64,000 nt of DNA from Nageia nagi (taxonomy: Eukaryota; Pinophyta): positions 76,570,001-76,634,000 of the forward strand of contig JBITNC010000001.1 in assembly GCA_050084985.1 (NCBI GenBank), given 5' to 3'. The notes beneath the pieces were generated by a model. It had not been told where the DNA came from. It worked only from the letters and a program-made list of their open reading frames with translations, and ran no database searches. Each line of letters starts with the position of its first letter. Within the stretch, counting starts at the first letter, position 1. A program made the position numbers and the translations under genes. This document shows, one piece after another, positions 44,761 through 55,781 of this stretch.

Positions 44761-45864
44761 TTAAGCAAATATTTCTTGATATCTTCAAATGCTTTTTGGC
44801 AATTCACATCCTATGCAAACTTAACATCCTTCTTAAGGAAGTGAGTGAATGGTCTACACTGGTCCCCTAGTTGTGAGATGAACCTCTTAACTGAATTTAT
44901 CTTTCCTTGAAGACTTCTAAGTTGTTTTAAGTTTCTAAGGGGGAGGCATGTCAATAATGGCTTTTACTTTCTTAGAATCTACTTCAATTCCTCTATTTGA
45001 AACCATGAACCCTAATAATTTTTTGAAAGTAATTCCAAATGCACATTTTGAAGGTTTAAGTCTTAGGTTGTACCTTTGTAAAATGTTGAATACCTCTTCA
45101 AGGGCTTGGATATGGTCTTGACCTTGATTTTATTTGACAAGAATGTCATCAAAATAAGCCTCCATTATTTTATGAATATGCTTATGGAACATACTGACCA
45201 TGGCTCTTTCATATGTAGCACCTACATTTTTTAGTCTAAAAGACATAACCTTCCAACAAAAATTACCCCAAGGGGTTGTGAAAGTGGTTTTATGTTGGTC
45301 AATAGGATTAATTAAGATTTGATTATAACTAGAAAAACTATCCATAAATGAAAACTTATCATGACCAGCTATGCTATCAATAATCATATCAATATTAGTT
45401 AATAGAAAATCATCCTTAGGATAAGTGTTGTTAATATCACAAAAATTGGTACAAACCCGTATTTCACCAGTTGGTTTAGTAATAGGAACAATGTTAAATA
45501 GCCACTTATAATAATCAATAGGCTCTATGAGTCCTGCTTGCAAGTAGTTTTCAATCTCTTTTTTGACAAACAAGGCCTTAGAATGATGCATTTTTCTAGG
45601 CTTTTGCTTAATTAGTTTGGTATTTGCTTTTAGTGGCAAATTATGCATAACAAATGAAGGATCTAACCAAAGCATATCATCATAATACCAACCAAAAATT
45701 TTAGAATGTGTGATGAATTTAGATTTATACCTTTCTTGCTTAGAAGAGGCTAGGGTTGCTCCAATGTGAAGCAATCTCTCCTTATCTGTAGTACCAATGT
45801 TAATGTTTAGCAACTCTTCTTGTGGGAAGGTGAGATCTTTCTTTGTTGGTAATAATGATGGCAA
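44761..45864 (-). pseudogene. pol: Tat pol: reverse transcriptase (pseudogene)
   Basis: The 244-codon frame 45130-45864 is the best preserved part of pol. It has KQKPRKMHHSKALFVKKEIE (RT N-terminus), IEPIDYYKWLFNIVPITKP, VCTNFCDINNTYPKDDF, KFSFMDSFSSYNQI with the first catalytic Asp, TTPWGNFCWKVMSF and YFDDILVK with the Asp pair (usual YxDD). The thumb region continues leftward to about 44900 in decayed form (SKCAFGITFKKLLGF-like). RT catalytic residues are kept, in contrast to PR, the second RNase H and integrase. Confidence 0.92.
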
Positions 45865-46639
45865 ATCCTACATAGTAAGATCAGCAATCTTAGCTTCTTC
45901 TAAGGGCTAAACCTATAACACATCATGAAAATTAAACTCTTGGCCAATGTAAGCATATAAGAGGCATGATGTTTTTCATTAGACTTGATCAATTCTGAAT
46001 GTGATGCTAAGTATTCAAGCAAATCATCATTAGTACTAAAATAATCAAAGGTAAGAGGCAAGCTAGGATTAATACACATATCTTCATCAATTGCATCAAA
46101 TAATTCTATCACATTAGATGTTTTAACAAATCGTATGGGACCCCATTTTTGTTTGACCTTTCCATCACTACTTAGACCTATTTTAGTAAGCTATGTTTCT
46201 TGGAAAAATAGAAAAATCACACATACCTTTCTCAGTTTTACCTAAACCTCCTCCCTCATACTTGTAATTCTTAACCATATATTTTTGAACAAATGTAGAA
46301 GGAAAGGTTTTACCTAATTCAAAAGATGTGAGTACATCATCTTTAAAAGATTATTTCATCATTTTAGATAGAATAAAATTGGAAGGGTTACTAACATCAT
46401 TATCCATACAATGTTGGCATCTTGTAAATAGAATAGCAAAATAATGGTAGCCTAAAATAGCTAATATTTGAGGCCATCCCAAGTCTTTAATGGATGCAAA
46501 TAAGTTTGTATCATCCATTTTATAAGTGCCCATACTTATTTCTATGATTTGTACCTATTTATCTATATTTTCCCCTAGTGTGGGATCATCCAAGGGTTCT
46601 ATTTCAAAAAGTCATGGAACTAAGGCCATCTACTCAAAG
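45865..46639 (-). other. Linker between protease and RT in the Tat element
   Basis: Short frames at 45900-46112 and 46351-46533 continue in the coding strand. They are hydrophilic and lack a known domain, as is common between PR and RT in Tat elements (for example DMCINPSLPLTFDYFST). Confidence 0.5.
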
Positions 46640-47045
46640 TAAGCAGAATTGCACAATGCATAGGGCTGAAGATCAGCTAAGATTGTATGTACTTCTCCTT
46701 AGAATTCAAACTTCAACCTACCATGTAATGTAGAAGGAACAACTTCCATATCATCGATCTAAGGTCTTCCTAAAAGCATGTTATAAGACAAATTGGAATC
46801 AAATACCTAAAACTTGGCTAGAATAGTTCTAACTCCTATGGTAATCATGATGGTAGCTCTGCCTAGTGGTCTCTTAGAAGAATTATCATAGGATCTAATT
46901 TTGAAAGTAGCTTCTTCTAGTGGGGGGATGGTTACACCTTTTTCTTGTAATTGAGTCAAAAAATAGTTAGACATACATTAATAGCTGAACCATTATATAC
47001 CATGTCCCTTTTAACTTCCCATTCATCTATCATAGGGGTGATATA
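46640..47045 (-). pseudogene. pol: Tat protease (pseudogene)
   Basis: The aspartic protease processes the polyprotein. The minus strand reads DMVYNGSAINVCMSNYFL near 47005, where the usual active site is VDNGSALNVC: the catalytic Asp codon GAT is TAT, so Tyr replaces Asp. Further on come EEATFKIRSYDNSSKRPLGR and SYNMLLGRP-stop-IDDMEVVPS (Trp of LGRPWI lost to TAG). Activity is not possible without the Asp. It follows gag and precedes RT in canonical order. Confidence 0.85.
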
Positions 47046-47319
47046 TAAAGCTACAAACTCATCTAGTAGTTCTTGGTTGAGTATTTCAGACTTGTGAAAG
47101 GAGATAGTGTCACTTTCCCTAATAGTTTGGAGCTTCTCAAAAAATATAGCTGCTAAAATGTTATTAGGAATAGTTTCATTCTTAAATAAATTATATAAAA
47201 CATCCCTATGAGCTTACAAAGTAGAAATGAGATCATACAAGCTAATCTTGGTTGGTGTATTTTTCAATTGATCAATCATAATGTAAACTTTAAGATTAGG
47301 TGGGATATTTACTTATTGA

Positions 47320-48480
47320 GTGGTAATTGGATTTGTAATATTGCATGAATGTCCTCTTCATAAGTTAGCACATAGCTCTTTAACTACTGTGACCACATTG
47401 AGAACATATCCTTGTTTAGAAATATCTTCATCAATCTTGTACCTTCCTTGTTCTATGAGTGCTATGATAGCTTCTTCCAATATTTTGCAAAAGTTTGTAG
47501 CATTTTCATTGATGATAAGCACAATATGCCTCAAAGTATCCCAAAGGGATATCATAATAAACTTTTTCAAGCAGATGTAGGAGGCCTTTCTTCATTAAGT
47601 CCCTCAAAAGAATTCTTGGTGGAACTAGAAATTTGTAGTTAGTCTCTTTTGAGGAAGTTGATCTTTGTGCCTTTGGAGGAGTCTTGGGTTTATCCACCAT
47701 ATTAACTAGTTTATCCTCTTTCTTGGTGCATGATTTCTTATTATATTTGAAAAAATTATTAGATGTATATTTAAGCTCTCCTTTAGATAATAATACTTTC
47801 TCTTTTTGTACTAATTACTGAACTAGAGTACTAAAACCAACATCCTTAGCACTAGGAGCATGCAATTGAAGTAGAGGAATAATAGATTCATGAAATATGC
47901 CACAAATATATTATTCATCTAGTTTAACTTAAGTAGTTTACCATACCTTTTTCAAGTGTAACACATACTTTTCTATGGTTTCATTGCTTGCTTGATAAAG
48001 TGCACATGATTTTGATATATTACCTTATTTTTTAATATTATGCTTGTATTGAACCATAAATATTCAAACTAAGGTTTTGAAGGAATTAATAGACATAATA
48101 GGTAGAGAGTAGAACCACTAAGTAGCATCACCTTTTAAACTCCTTGGGAAAAATTTAGCCATTAACCTCTCATCTAAACCCAGTTTCAAGCACTCTTCAA
48201 GAAAGCTAATAAGATGCTTCTTGGGATCCTATTCACCGCTAAACATCTCAAACATGGGGGTATTATGATCAGGTGGTAGGGAAAAATTATGGATGTCATA
48301 TATCAAGGGTGAAACAAAAATGCCATCATAGTCATTAGGATTGGATGGTATGATATTAGATGAATCTTCTAGATTAGTCGAGCTAGAACCTAGATTATTA
48401 TTTGGAATAATCTCCCTTCACAAATCTAGGGTATTCATGTTCAAAGCTTGAAGCATGGATATGAGTTGAACCATCTTAAT
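47320..48480 (-). pseudogene. gag: Tat gag (pseudogene)
   Basis: Gag core on the minus strand: MFEMFSGE, HLISFLEECLKLGLDERLMA, FFPRSLKGDAT-stop-WFYSLP, SINSFKTL and QYKHNIKK (retrotrans_gag domain, about 48000-48260). Further left, 47506-47700 has MVDKPKTPPKAQRSTSSKE and the C-terminal motif YCAYHQ with NATNFCKILEEAIIALIEQG across a frame change (47430-47560), equivalent to CxxH...C of plant Ty3 gags. Many stops are present. The N-terminus is near 48478, about 100 bases from the primer site. Confidence 0.85.
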
Positions 48481-48577
48481 TCCACTGGAATCCTAAATAC
48501 ATAAATATATGGTATTAGTAGCCTAATCCTAATAAGAAAGGTTAGCATGATCTCACCTCTAGGATAAGATAAATCGA

Positions 48578-48594
48578 GTAGTCTAGTTCACCAA
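48578..48594 (-). promoter_or_regulatory. Primer-binding-site-like sequence of the Tat element
   Basis: Minus strand TTTGGTGAACTAGACTACT directly inside the 5' LTR, related in its first 10 bases to the site at 2362-2379 of the left-edge element. Confidence 0.5.
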
Positions 48595-48595
48595 A

Positions 48596-49237
48596 TGTAG
48601 TAGGTAAATAATGTGATTAACATAAATGGGGTTGATTAATGCAATATTGCTCTACTTTATAAATATCAATGCATATATTAAAAATATGGTAATAACATGT
48701 AACAAGAATGCAGTAGTATTTACTTGGATTCTATATTTGTTTCATTAATCAAAAAATGCATAAGGGAAAGATCATACATTCATGAACAAGTACACCTTCG
48801 GCACCGTAGAATTGGTATAACATTGGCACCATAAGATAAGTGAAATTATAGATGAAAAAAAGAATGTAGCGATGAGTGAATTAGCAGATAATTGAGTTAT
48901 GAACATACATGTGAACTTAGAGAATAATAAATACACAATTTAGATAGATAAAACAAGTTGCAATCCTTCAAATGATCTTCAATTGATAATCCTTGCATTA
49001 GTTTGAAATGATTATTTGCCCATGATTTGCTCATAATCTATAGGTCATCAAATGATGCCTTTATATATGATACAAGTTTACATAAATTTGATATTTTGAC
49101 CCCTTGTACAATCCATAAGTGTCAAATACATGACCTACACCTCTTTTATACATTTTTAATCCCTTTTTATAGAATAATTTGTTAAGGTATCAAAATGATT
49201 TATTAAATACATAAAGGTTCATTTTGAGGCATCTACA
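48596..49237 (-). repeat. 5' LTR of the Tat element
   Basis: Starts TGTAGTAGGTAAATA and ends GAGGCATCTACA. A TATA-like CATATATAAAGGC is conserved at 49058-49070 on the minus strand. Confidence 0.93.
49058..49070 (-). promoter_or_regulatory. Putative TATA box, 5' LTR of the Tat element
   Basis: Minus strand CATATATAAAGGC, identical in the 3' LTR (40998-41010) despite overall LTR divergence. Confidence 0.5.
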
Positions 49238-50572
49238 ACATGCTATCATAAAGGTGCTGACTGAAAATATTAGAAGAGGAGCCACCAATTGGAGGCTCGC
49301 CAATTGAGGAGGCTTAAATGCTTTTCATATACTTATTATCTTTTTGGAATTATTAGCAAACTTTAATGATTGTGCCTTGTAACCGATAATAATTTTTTGG
49401 TAGTTATTCTCTTTTTTATTATTCTCCTAATCCATCAGTAGGATTAGTCTAGACCTCTTAAGGGTGTGAACTTTACCACTTGCAACCTTTTTTTTGTAAA
49501 AGTTTTTTTTATCTTAATATAAATCACTTTTTCATCCAAACAAAATTAAATTTATTAATTAAGTTATTTATGAAGATAAAAAAATTATATTTTAAAAATT
49601 TATTAGAAAAATTATATTTTAAAATTTTTAAAAAATATGTATTTTATATATAACTCATTTTGGTGTTTTATTTTCTAATGCAACATAAGATTAGGAAGAT
49701 TGGAGGAGGTAATTTCATAAATTTTTATCTAACTAATTTTCTACAATATTTTCTTATGGTGTTTTCATTTTTTTTTTTTTTTAATTTTGGCTAAGATTTT
49801 TAGTAAAATATTTTCTAAGTTTTCTAACTTTTTAGGATTTTTTCAAAATTGTCAAAAAATTGGAAAAAAACCTAAGGTTTTTATCACATTTGGAGTTTTT
49901 ACTAAGAATTTAAGAAATTCTAAAGAATTTGGAAATATTCTAGAGAGATTTTACCATATTCTATAGGGTTTTTATAAAATTTGGTAAAAACCCTAGGATT
50001 TGTTCTAAATTCTTTAAGAAAATGCTCAAATTTACAAAAAAAAAAAATTGAGATTTTTCTCAAAACATTAGGGTTTTTACTAGTTTTATATAGAATTAAC
50101 ATACTTTATATTTTTTACTTTAGTTTTTATATTTAATAGTAAAAAATTAAAAATCTATAAGAAAAACAATTAAAAGTTACTAGAATATGGTAGAAAAATC
50201 TTACCTAGTGGAGAAATCTAAAAAACAATATAGTAGAATGGTGGTAGAATGTTGTAGAGAATTCCCTTCTTATTTTCATATATTAAAATTTAAATTAGAA
50301 TCCCCTTTTATCTCATTTAGAACATCTATATGGAAGGTGACAGGTTTGTGGGATAGGGTGTTTTTTATTTTCATGAGTTTTGGTTACCTCCTAATGATAT
50401 ACTTGCCATTCATTTTCATCATAATTTACATCAAGCATGTTGTTAGGTATAATGTCCAAATAAAGTTTTTTAAAAATATATTTAGTATATGTATAAATAA
50501 TTTAATTAAATAAATTAATAAATATTTAATTTAAAAAAAATAAATTTATTGTATGTATAAATAATCTAATTT
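49238..50572. other. Right flank of the Tat insertion, no recognisable gene
   Basis: 49238-49310 continues the sequence interrupted by the Tat element and is open on the minus strand. The remainder is T- or A-rich. A 27-base AT-only sequence at 50505-50531 also occurs at 38242-38268 in the same orientation. A 108-codon plus-strand frame (50187-50513) has no motif. Confidence 0.4.
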
Positions 50573-51315
50573 AATATTAGTGGGAGTTAGGGTTAGGTGT
50601 AAGGATTTAAGGGTTAAGGGTTAAGGTTTAAAGGCTAGGGTTTAGGGTTTGAAGTTAGAGGCTAGGTTTTAGGATTAGGGTTAGGGATATGAGATTTTAT
50701 GGGTTTGGGGTTAGAGAGTTTTAAAGTATTATGGTATTAGGGTAAATATTAAGGTAATTTAGTGGTTATGGTTAGGTGTTAGTGGGTAATGTTAGTGGTT
50801 GTTAGGGTTTTGTGTTAATGGTTAGGGTTAGGGGTAGGGTTAATGGTAAGGGTTTAAGCATTTAGGATTAAGGGTTAGGGTTTAGGGTTTTAGATTATGG
50901 GTAATAGTTTGGGGGTTTAGGGTTAGGATTCAAGTTAGAGTTTATGGGTTAGGGATTGGTATTATTGGTTATGGGTAAAGTTAAGGCTTAGGGGTTACAA
51001 TTAATGTTAGGGGTAAAGTTTTAGGGATTTGGGGTAAGGGAGGTTTAAAGGTTTAGGGGTTTAGGGTAAGGACTAGGATAATATTAGTGGGAGTTAGGGT
51101 TAGGAGCTAGTGGTAGTGTTAGGGGTAAGGTTTTAAGAGTTAGAGGTTAGGGGTTAGGGGTAAAATTTTAAGGGTTAGGAGTTTGGGATAATAGTTTAAG
51201 AGTTTGAGGTTAAGGTTTAGGGTTTAAGGTTTAAGGTTTGGGGTTAGGGGTAATAGTTTGAGGGTTTGAGCTTAGGATTCATGTTAGGGTTTATGGGTTA
51301 GGTTTGGTGTTATTA
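50573..51315. repeat. Degenerate TTTAGGG (telomere-like) array
   Basis: Many GGGTTAGGG, GGGTTTAGGG and GGGTTAAGG variants on the plus strand, nearly free of C. A higher-order repeat is visible: AATATTAGTGGGAGTTAGGG occurs at 50572 and 51089, and GGATTC-GTTAG-TTTATGGGTTAGG at 50927 and 51267. Several runs could form G-quadruplexes. Orientation is opposite to 36790-38030. Confidence 0.8.
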
Positions 51316-51319
51316 GTTA

Positions 51320-51530
51320 TAAAACCTTCAAAATCATCAATTAGTATCATATCTTGGGTCCTTGAGCCTCTAAATGTTTAGGTAGTATCAGAGTATTAGG
51401 TTAGTGTTTATCAACTAGTGGTTGTCAAACCTTCAAATTATTTAATTGGTATCAAATTAATGGGTCAGTGTTTTTAAACTAGTGGTTGATAAATATTCAA
51501 TTTATAACTTAGCATCAAATCCTATTCAAT
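51320..51530 (+). repeat. Primer-site-like tandem repeats, left cluster
   Basis: Units begin with variants of AATTGGTATCA (51338, 51380, 51443) and continue TTAGTGTTTATCAACTAGTG-GTTGTCAAACCTTCAA. The start of each resembles the initiator tRNA-Met primer site of copia elements. Similar units occur at 53680-53870. Confidence 0.7.
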
Positions 51531-52039
51531 CAATATGTATTCAATGATATTATTTCAATGATATGATGATATTAAATGGGAGTAATATCATCTTTAGCTC
51601 AGCTCAAATTCTCCTTATACACTGTGAACATAGCATTCATATAATTTCCCTCTTGTATGCACTTCACCTATACCATTCATATCATTTACCTATTATTGGG
51701 TTGCATGATTGCATTGATTTGATTATTTTCTAAATTTCTTAAGTTGCACTAATATAAAACTTTTCATTGGAAGAGGAGTGTATGCTTATGTTGGGTACCT
51801 TGATTACATTGATCTATTCATGTTGGGTGCTTTAGTATCATTGAACCAACATTAATATTCAAAGGAGGAATATGAGCCTCATTTAGGTGCCTTGATTGCA
51901 TTAATTCAACTATGTTGGGTTCCTTGAGATGCACTAGACCAAAACTTGATATCAAAGGAGAAGAGTAAGCTTAGGTTGGGTTCCTTCAGATGCATTGAAC
52001 CAACACTTATTCATTTGTGGAGTATAAATATTTTTATAT
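51531..52039 (+). other. Putative 3' internal region of a copia-like fragment
   Basis: Contains imperfect repeats around GTTGGGTxCCTTGA-TGCATTGAACCAACA (51795, 51834, 51918, 51993) spaced by roughly 40-90 bases. No coding domain seen. It leads into a polypurine tract. Confidence 0.45.
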
Positions 52040-52051
52040 TAAGGGGGAGGT
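52040..52051 (+). promoter_or_regulatory. Putative polypurine tract
   Basis: TAAGGGGGAGGT immediately before a possible LTR start TGAAGGAATTT on the plus strand. AAGGGGGAGG is typical of copia elements. Confidence 0.55.
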
Positions 52052-53687
52052 TGAAGGAATTTATTTCTTTAATAAATTTTAATATTTTAAATGTTTATTT
52101 GGAAAAATTTTAATTTTGTATTTTGGTAAAAAAATATGATAGGGATGCATATATTTTCTTAGTAGGTAACTATCCTCCATTTATAATTACAAGTTGGCAA
52201 GATCTTTATGTCCATATACTCTTCCCTGTAGGTATTGATCAATGTAATTTGCATTAAACTTGGTGGATATGTTTATCTAGTATGGGTAAGCATGGTGTAC
52301 CATCCCTTAGCCACTCCAACACTCCACTACCTACAATATAATTTTGTAATACTTTTACTCCTCCAATAACTCTATGCAAGCTTCTCCAACATGCCTTAAC
52401 TCATCTTATGGAGTTTTCAAATCCATATATGGTTGATTTATCTTCATTCATTATTGGCTTGATTACTGTAATGTCATGTTGCTTATATTGTAACTCATTA
52501 ATGCCATAGACTCCTCTGCTTGTTGCATTGTAAAGAGGAAAGTACACTCAGTTGAGAGTTGCAAAAGCCTAGTTATCTGCCTTATCTATAAATATACTTA
52601 TGAGTGTTTATGGCACCACTTAATTTTTATAAAGACCATTACAATTCATGTTGTGCATGATGGTGATGGGTGTCTTTATTACATTGAACCATCATATTTT
52701 ATATATGAAGATTTAAAGCATGTAATATTATATTAGATTAAGTTTGTTAAATGTATTTTAAGAAATACAAAAAGTATTTGATTCATATCATAGAATCTAT
52801 TCATGGAATTTTCCATTCTTTAAGGTTGTATGGTGTGTTTTCTATTTCTCAACTTGTGAGCCTGAGAAAATACTTCTAGATATTAATAGGAGTAATATAA
52901 GTCTATCCTATGGTGATATTTAACTATTTGAGATCATTTTAACTATGTGTGTACTTGTTTTTTTTCTCATTTTGACATATGGATTTAGAGTTATTCATGG
53001 TTATCCAAAATTGCCTTTGTACAAGACTAATTTGTTTCTAGAGGATATATATTTTATTATAGATCTCCTTTTTATATGATTCCTTTTGTTTGAGAGTTTT
53101 TGTTTCAATACCTTTCTATCAATATATAACATATTATACTTTATTGGTGCAACACACTTAGAAAACATAATCTTCGAACCTACATTTTCGTAATCTTGCT
53201 CTTTCTTGAACATTTTACAAACCTCTACCATTGGATAGAAAATTTTACACTAATCATTTTTTGGGTCATAATTCTAGGTTTCATTGAGATCTGAGTAAGT
53301 TACAACCCTTCAAATTTGGCCCTATAAACTAGTTATTTTTCCAAAAATTCTAACTTTTTCACAATCCAACGGAGTTCAAGCCATCCAAAATCTAGAAAAG
53401 TATAGAAATATTAAATTTTTTAATTTTTCCATAATACAAAAAAATTTGTAGTTAACTAGAAACTCCTAGACTTTGGTGTTATCAAAATTTTCACTATTTT
53501 GGGCTTGGGAAAGTTCTTTTTCATCTCAAGAACTTCAAATTCATATTCTAAGAGATCTAGAAGTCCATTTTAGGCATGTGAGTAACATTTGAAAGGTATT
53601 TTTACCCTATATATAACTATAATATTAGATTTATGTTTAAAAAAAAATTCTAAAATCACTTGAAATTCTAGAGCCTCTATTTCTTCA
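52052..53687 (+). repeat. Probable copia-type LTR (about 1.6 kb)
   Basis: Begins TGAAGGAATTTATTTC after the polypurine tract and would end ...TTCTTCA just before ATTGGTATCAAAGC at 53688, a good primer site for initiator tRNA-Met. TCTATAAATATA near 52585 may be its TATA box. No partner LTR is present in the window, so both ends rest on the neighbouring PPT and primer site only. The minus-strand frame 53001-53231 inside it is regarded as chance. Confidence 0.5.
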
Positions 53688-53870
53688 ATTGGTATCAAAG
53701 CTTTGTGTTAGTGCTTATCAATTGATGGTTGGAAAACCTCAAAAATATTCAATTGGTATTAGAGCATGGATCCTTGAGCCTCAAAATATTCAATTCATAT
53801 CATAGCATTGGGTTAGTGTTTATCAACTAGTGGTTGTCAAACCTTCAAATTCTTCAATTTGAATATTTTC
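53680..53870 (+). repeat. Primer-site-like tandem repeats, right cluster
   Basis: TTGGTATCAAAGC (53689), TTGGTATTAGAGC (53753) and TTCATATCATAGC (53794) head successive units; the first and third share TTAGTGxTTATCAA and the GTTG-CAAACCT tail. The first follows the putative LTR end and could be the true primer site; the others look like duplications of it. Confidence 0.7.
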
Positions 53871-55061
53871 CATTTTAGAAAATCCTTGCTGGGTGTGAAT
53901 ATTTTGCAAAATCATATAATAATCAAATAATTAAAATTGATAACATAATATATAAATAAAATATGTTCTCTTTATATGAGCCCTACAAGTATTGGAGCAA
54001 GCAATTTCCCCTTCTCAAAGGTGAAACCACCATGATTGCGATATCGCTAGCTCTAAAAATTAGGAAAACATGCAAGAAACCTATGGTGGGGATGCCACAA
54101 GCACCCCAAAGTGGGGACACCATGAGAACTTTATTATAGTTATGTCATAATCTCCCCATAGCAGGGATGTTTCAAGCTCCCCTCTAGGCACCATGAGCTC
54201 CATGGTGGAGATATTGCAATCTCCTCTTTGGGAGATATGAGCTTCCCTTTAGGAGTCACGAGCTCCATGGTGGGGATGTCATGGGATTCCCTCTAGGGGC
54301 CTACCCTCTCTAAAAAATATGTTCTTATCTAGTGGATGTATATTGAGGACCAGTAGCTTGAGATAGGTTAGGATAGTGAGCAAAGCTGAAGGGTTTGAAA
54401 CTCATATCCCTATAATAGATCCAAATATTGGGAGAAATGGATCAATCTTGGTAGGGGTCAAGAGTTTGATCATCCAAGACCCCAAATAAGCATATCTAGG
54501 AGATCAAATTATGGATGAATAAGCAGATCCAAATCCCACATTTTTATTAAAACATATTGCAAGGTTTTATAACATTTATTTCTTACAACAAAAATGTAAT
54601 AATATTACTTAATAGTAAAATTTTACAATTTATTTTACTATTGTACAAAAGATAATCAAATATTTTAAGTTTTGTTACAAATAAATTATTACTTTATAAA
54701 AATCATAAATAGGATATTTGTAAATTCACAACATTAATATATTTATTAAAAACACATAACTTTGTTGTATATTATATTTTTTATTTTTAAGAAAAATTAG
54801 AATATGATAAATTTAAATTTTGCAAAAGAAATGTAATTAAAAAGATCTATCATAGTTTTAAATCTAACTATATAAAAATATTATATTTAACTATGAAAGA
54901 AAATTAGATATATTAATTTTCACAAGATCAAAAATGTAGCCATAAAAGAATATGTTATATCTATTATAAAAATTGAAACAAGGTAAAAAGTTAGATATAC
55001 CTTGAATGAGAGTTACCTTAAGATGAAAAAATTTAAAACTTGAAGAAGGTGACTAAAAGTT
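53871..55061. other. Internal or flanking sequence of copia-like fragments
   Basis: 54020-54310 is GC-richer with recurring GAGCTCCATGGTGGxGAT and CTCCCCTCTAGG-like phrases (54208, 54261). The rest is AT-rich. No gag or pol motif was readable on either strand. Confidence 0.4.
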
Positions 55062-55074
55062 GGATCTGATACCA
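55062..55074 (-). promoter_or_regulatory. Primer binding site (initiator tRNA-Met) of a second copia LTR
   Basis: Minus strand TGGTATCAGATCC, matching the first 10 bases of the plant copia primer site, two bases inside the LTR at 55077. Confidence 0.8.
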
Positions 55075-55076
55075 TA

Positions 55077-55781
55077 TGATGGAATTGAAGGATTTCATAA
55101 CCAATATGACTTGTTTCTTGAACTTATTAACTCTTAATCAACTTACTTAATCTCACATATACAATCTCATAATAACACCAATATATAGTGGTAAAACCTC
55201 TCTTTGCACTTAGAAAGGAAACATCCACTTTAACATCAATCTATTAATGTTTCAAAGGGTTTACAAATAATTTGGTTCTATGGCCATAATACCAAATTCT
55301 CCTAACATGATCTATCTCTATTCTAGCTCAAAAATACTAGCATAAAAGATGCTCTCCAAAACTATATATTTTATATAAAGGCCTAGCCTTTCCTTTATAG
55401 GCTACAATCCCACTTTAGCTCACCCTTTTACCCAAGGGGAATATCATATTCCATAGGATATATATATCCTTACATTAAGTGAGAATAGTTGGTGGAAGGA
55501 TTTCCATCCATGTTTATTTAATAGTTACATATGCTCACACTTTTATCTTAAGTGTGTGGGTCTACATACACATGTGAAAATACCCGTAATAAAAAATAGA
55601 TAGTGCTCCACATTTGTATACATGGATAATATATAATTTATAATAAGTGAATTATTTCATATCATTATAAAATATTTTTCCTCCTAAATTAGGTTTTACA
55701 TATGTTCCTTTAATTCTTAATTAATTAGGAATATACCTAAGTTATTTACACATACATAATATTGCATTATAAGATCCAACA
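55077..55781 (-). repeat. Copia-type 5' LTR (about 705 bp), element otherwise missing
   Basis: On the minus strand it starts TGTTGGATCTTATAATGCAA and ends CAATTCCATCA, close in its termini to the LTR of the copia element at 5464-13725 (TGTTGGAATG...CAATTCTCTCA). A primer site is adjacent, so this is a 5' LTR whose element should extend leftward. No gag was readable and no second LTR found. CCTATAAAGG near 55393-55402 may be a TATA box. Confidence 0.75.

Larger units (their letters stand above)
40536..49237 (-). mobile_element. Full-length Tat-lineage Ty3/gypsy retrotransposon (decayed)
   Basis: Two 642 bp LTRs (40536-41177, 48596-49237) enclose gag, protease, RT, RNase H, a second RNase H and integrase on the minus strand. 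The extra RNase H between RT/RNase H and integrase is diagnostic of the Tat lineage. Flanks are GCATG (40531-40535) and ACATG (49238-49242), a 5 bp duplication with one G/A change. LTRs differ at roughly one base in seven where compared, so the element is old. Stops, frameshifts and lost catalytic residues affect every domain. Confidence 0.93.

Noticed and set aside
50187-50513. 108-codon plus-strand frame
   Set aside because: Low-complexity composition, no motif, next to AT-only sequence; likely chance.
53001-53231. 76-codon minus-strand frame with a Lys/Arg-rich segment
   Set aside because: It lies within a probable plus-strand LTR and has no recognisable domain.
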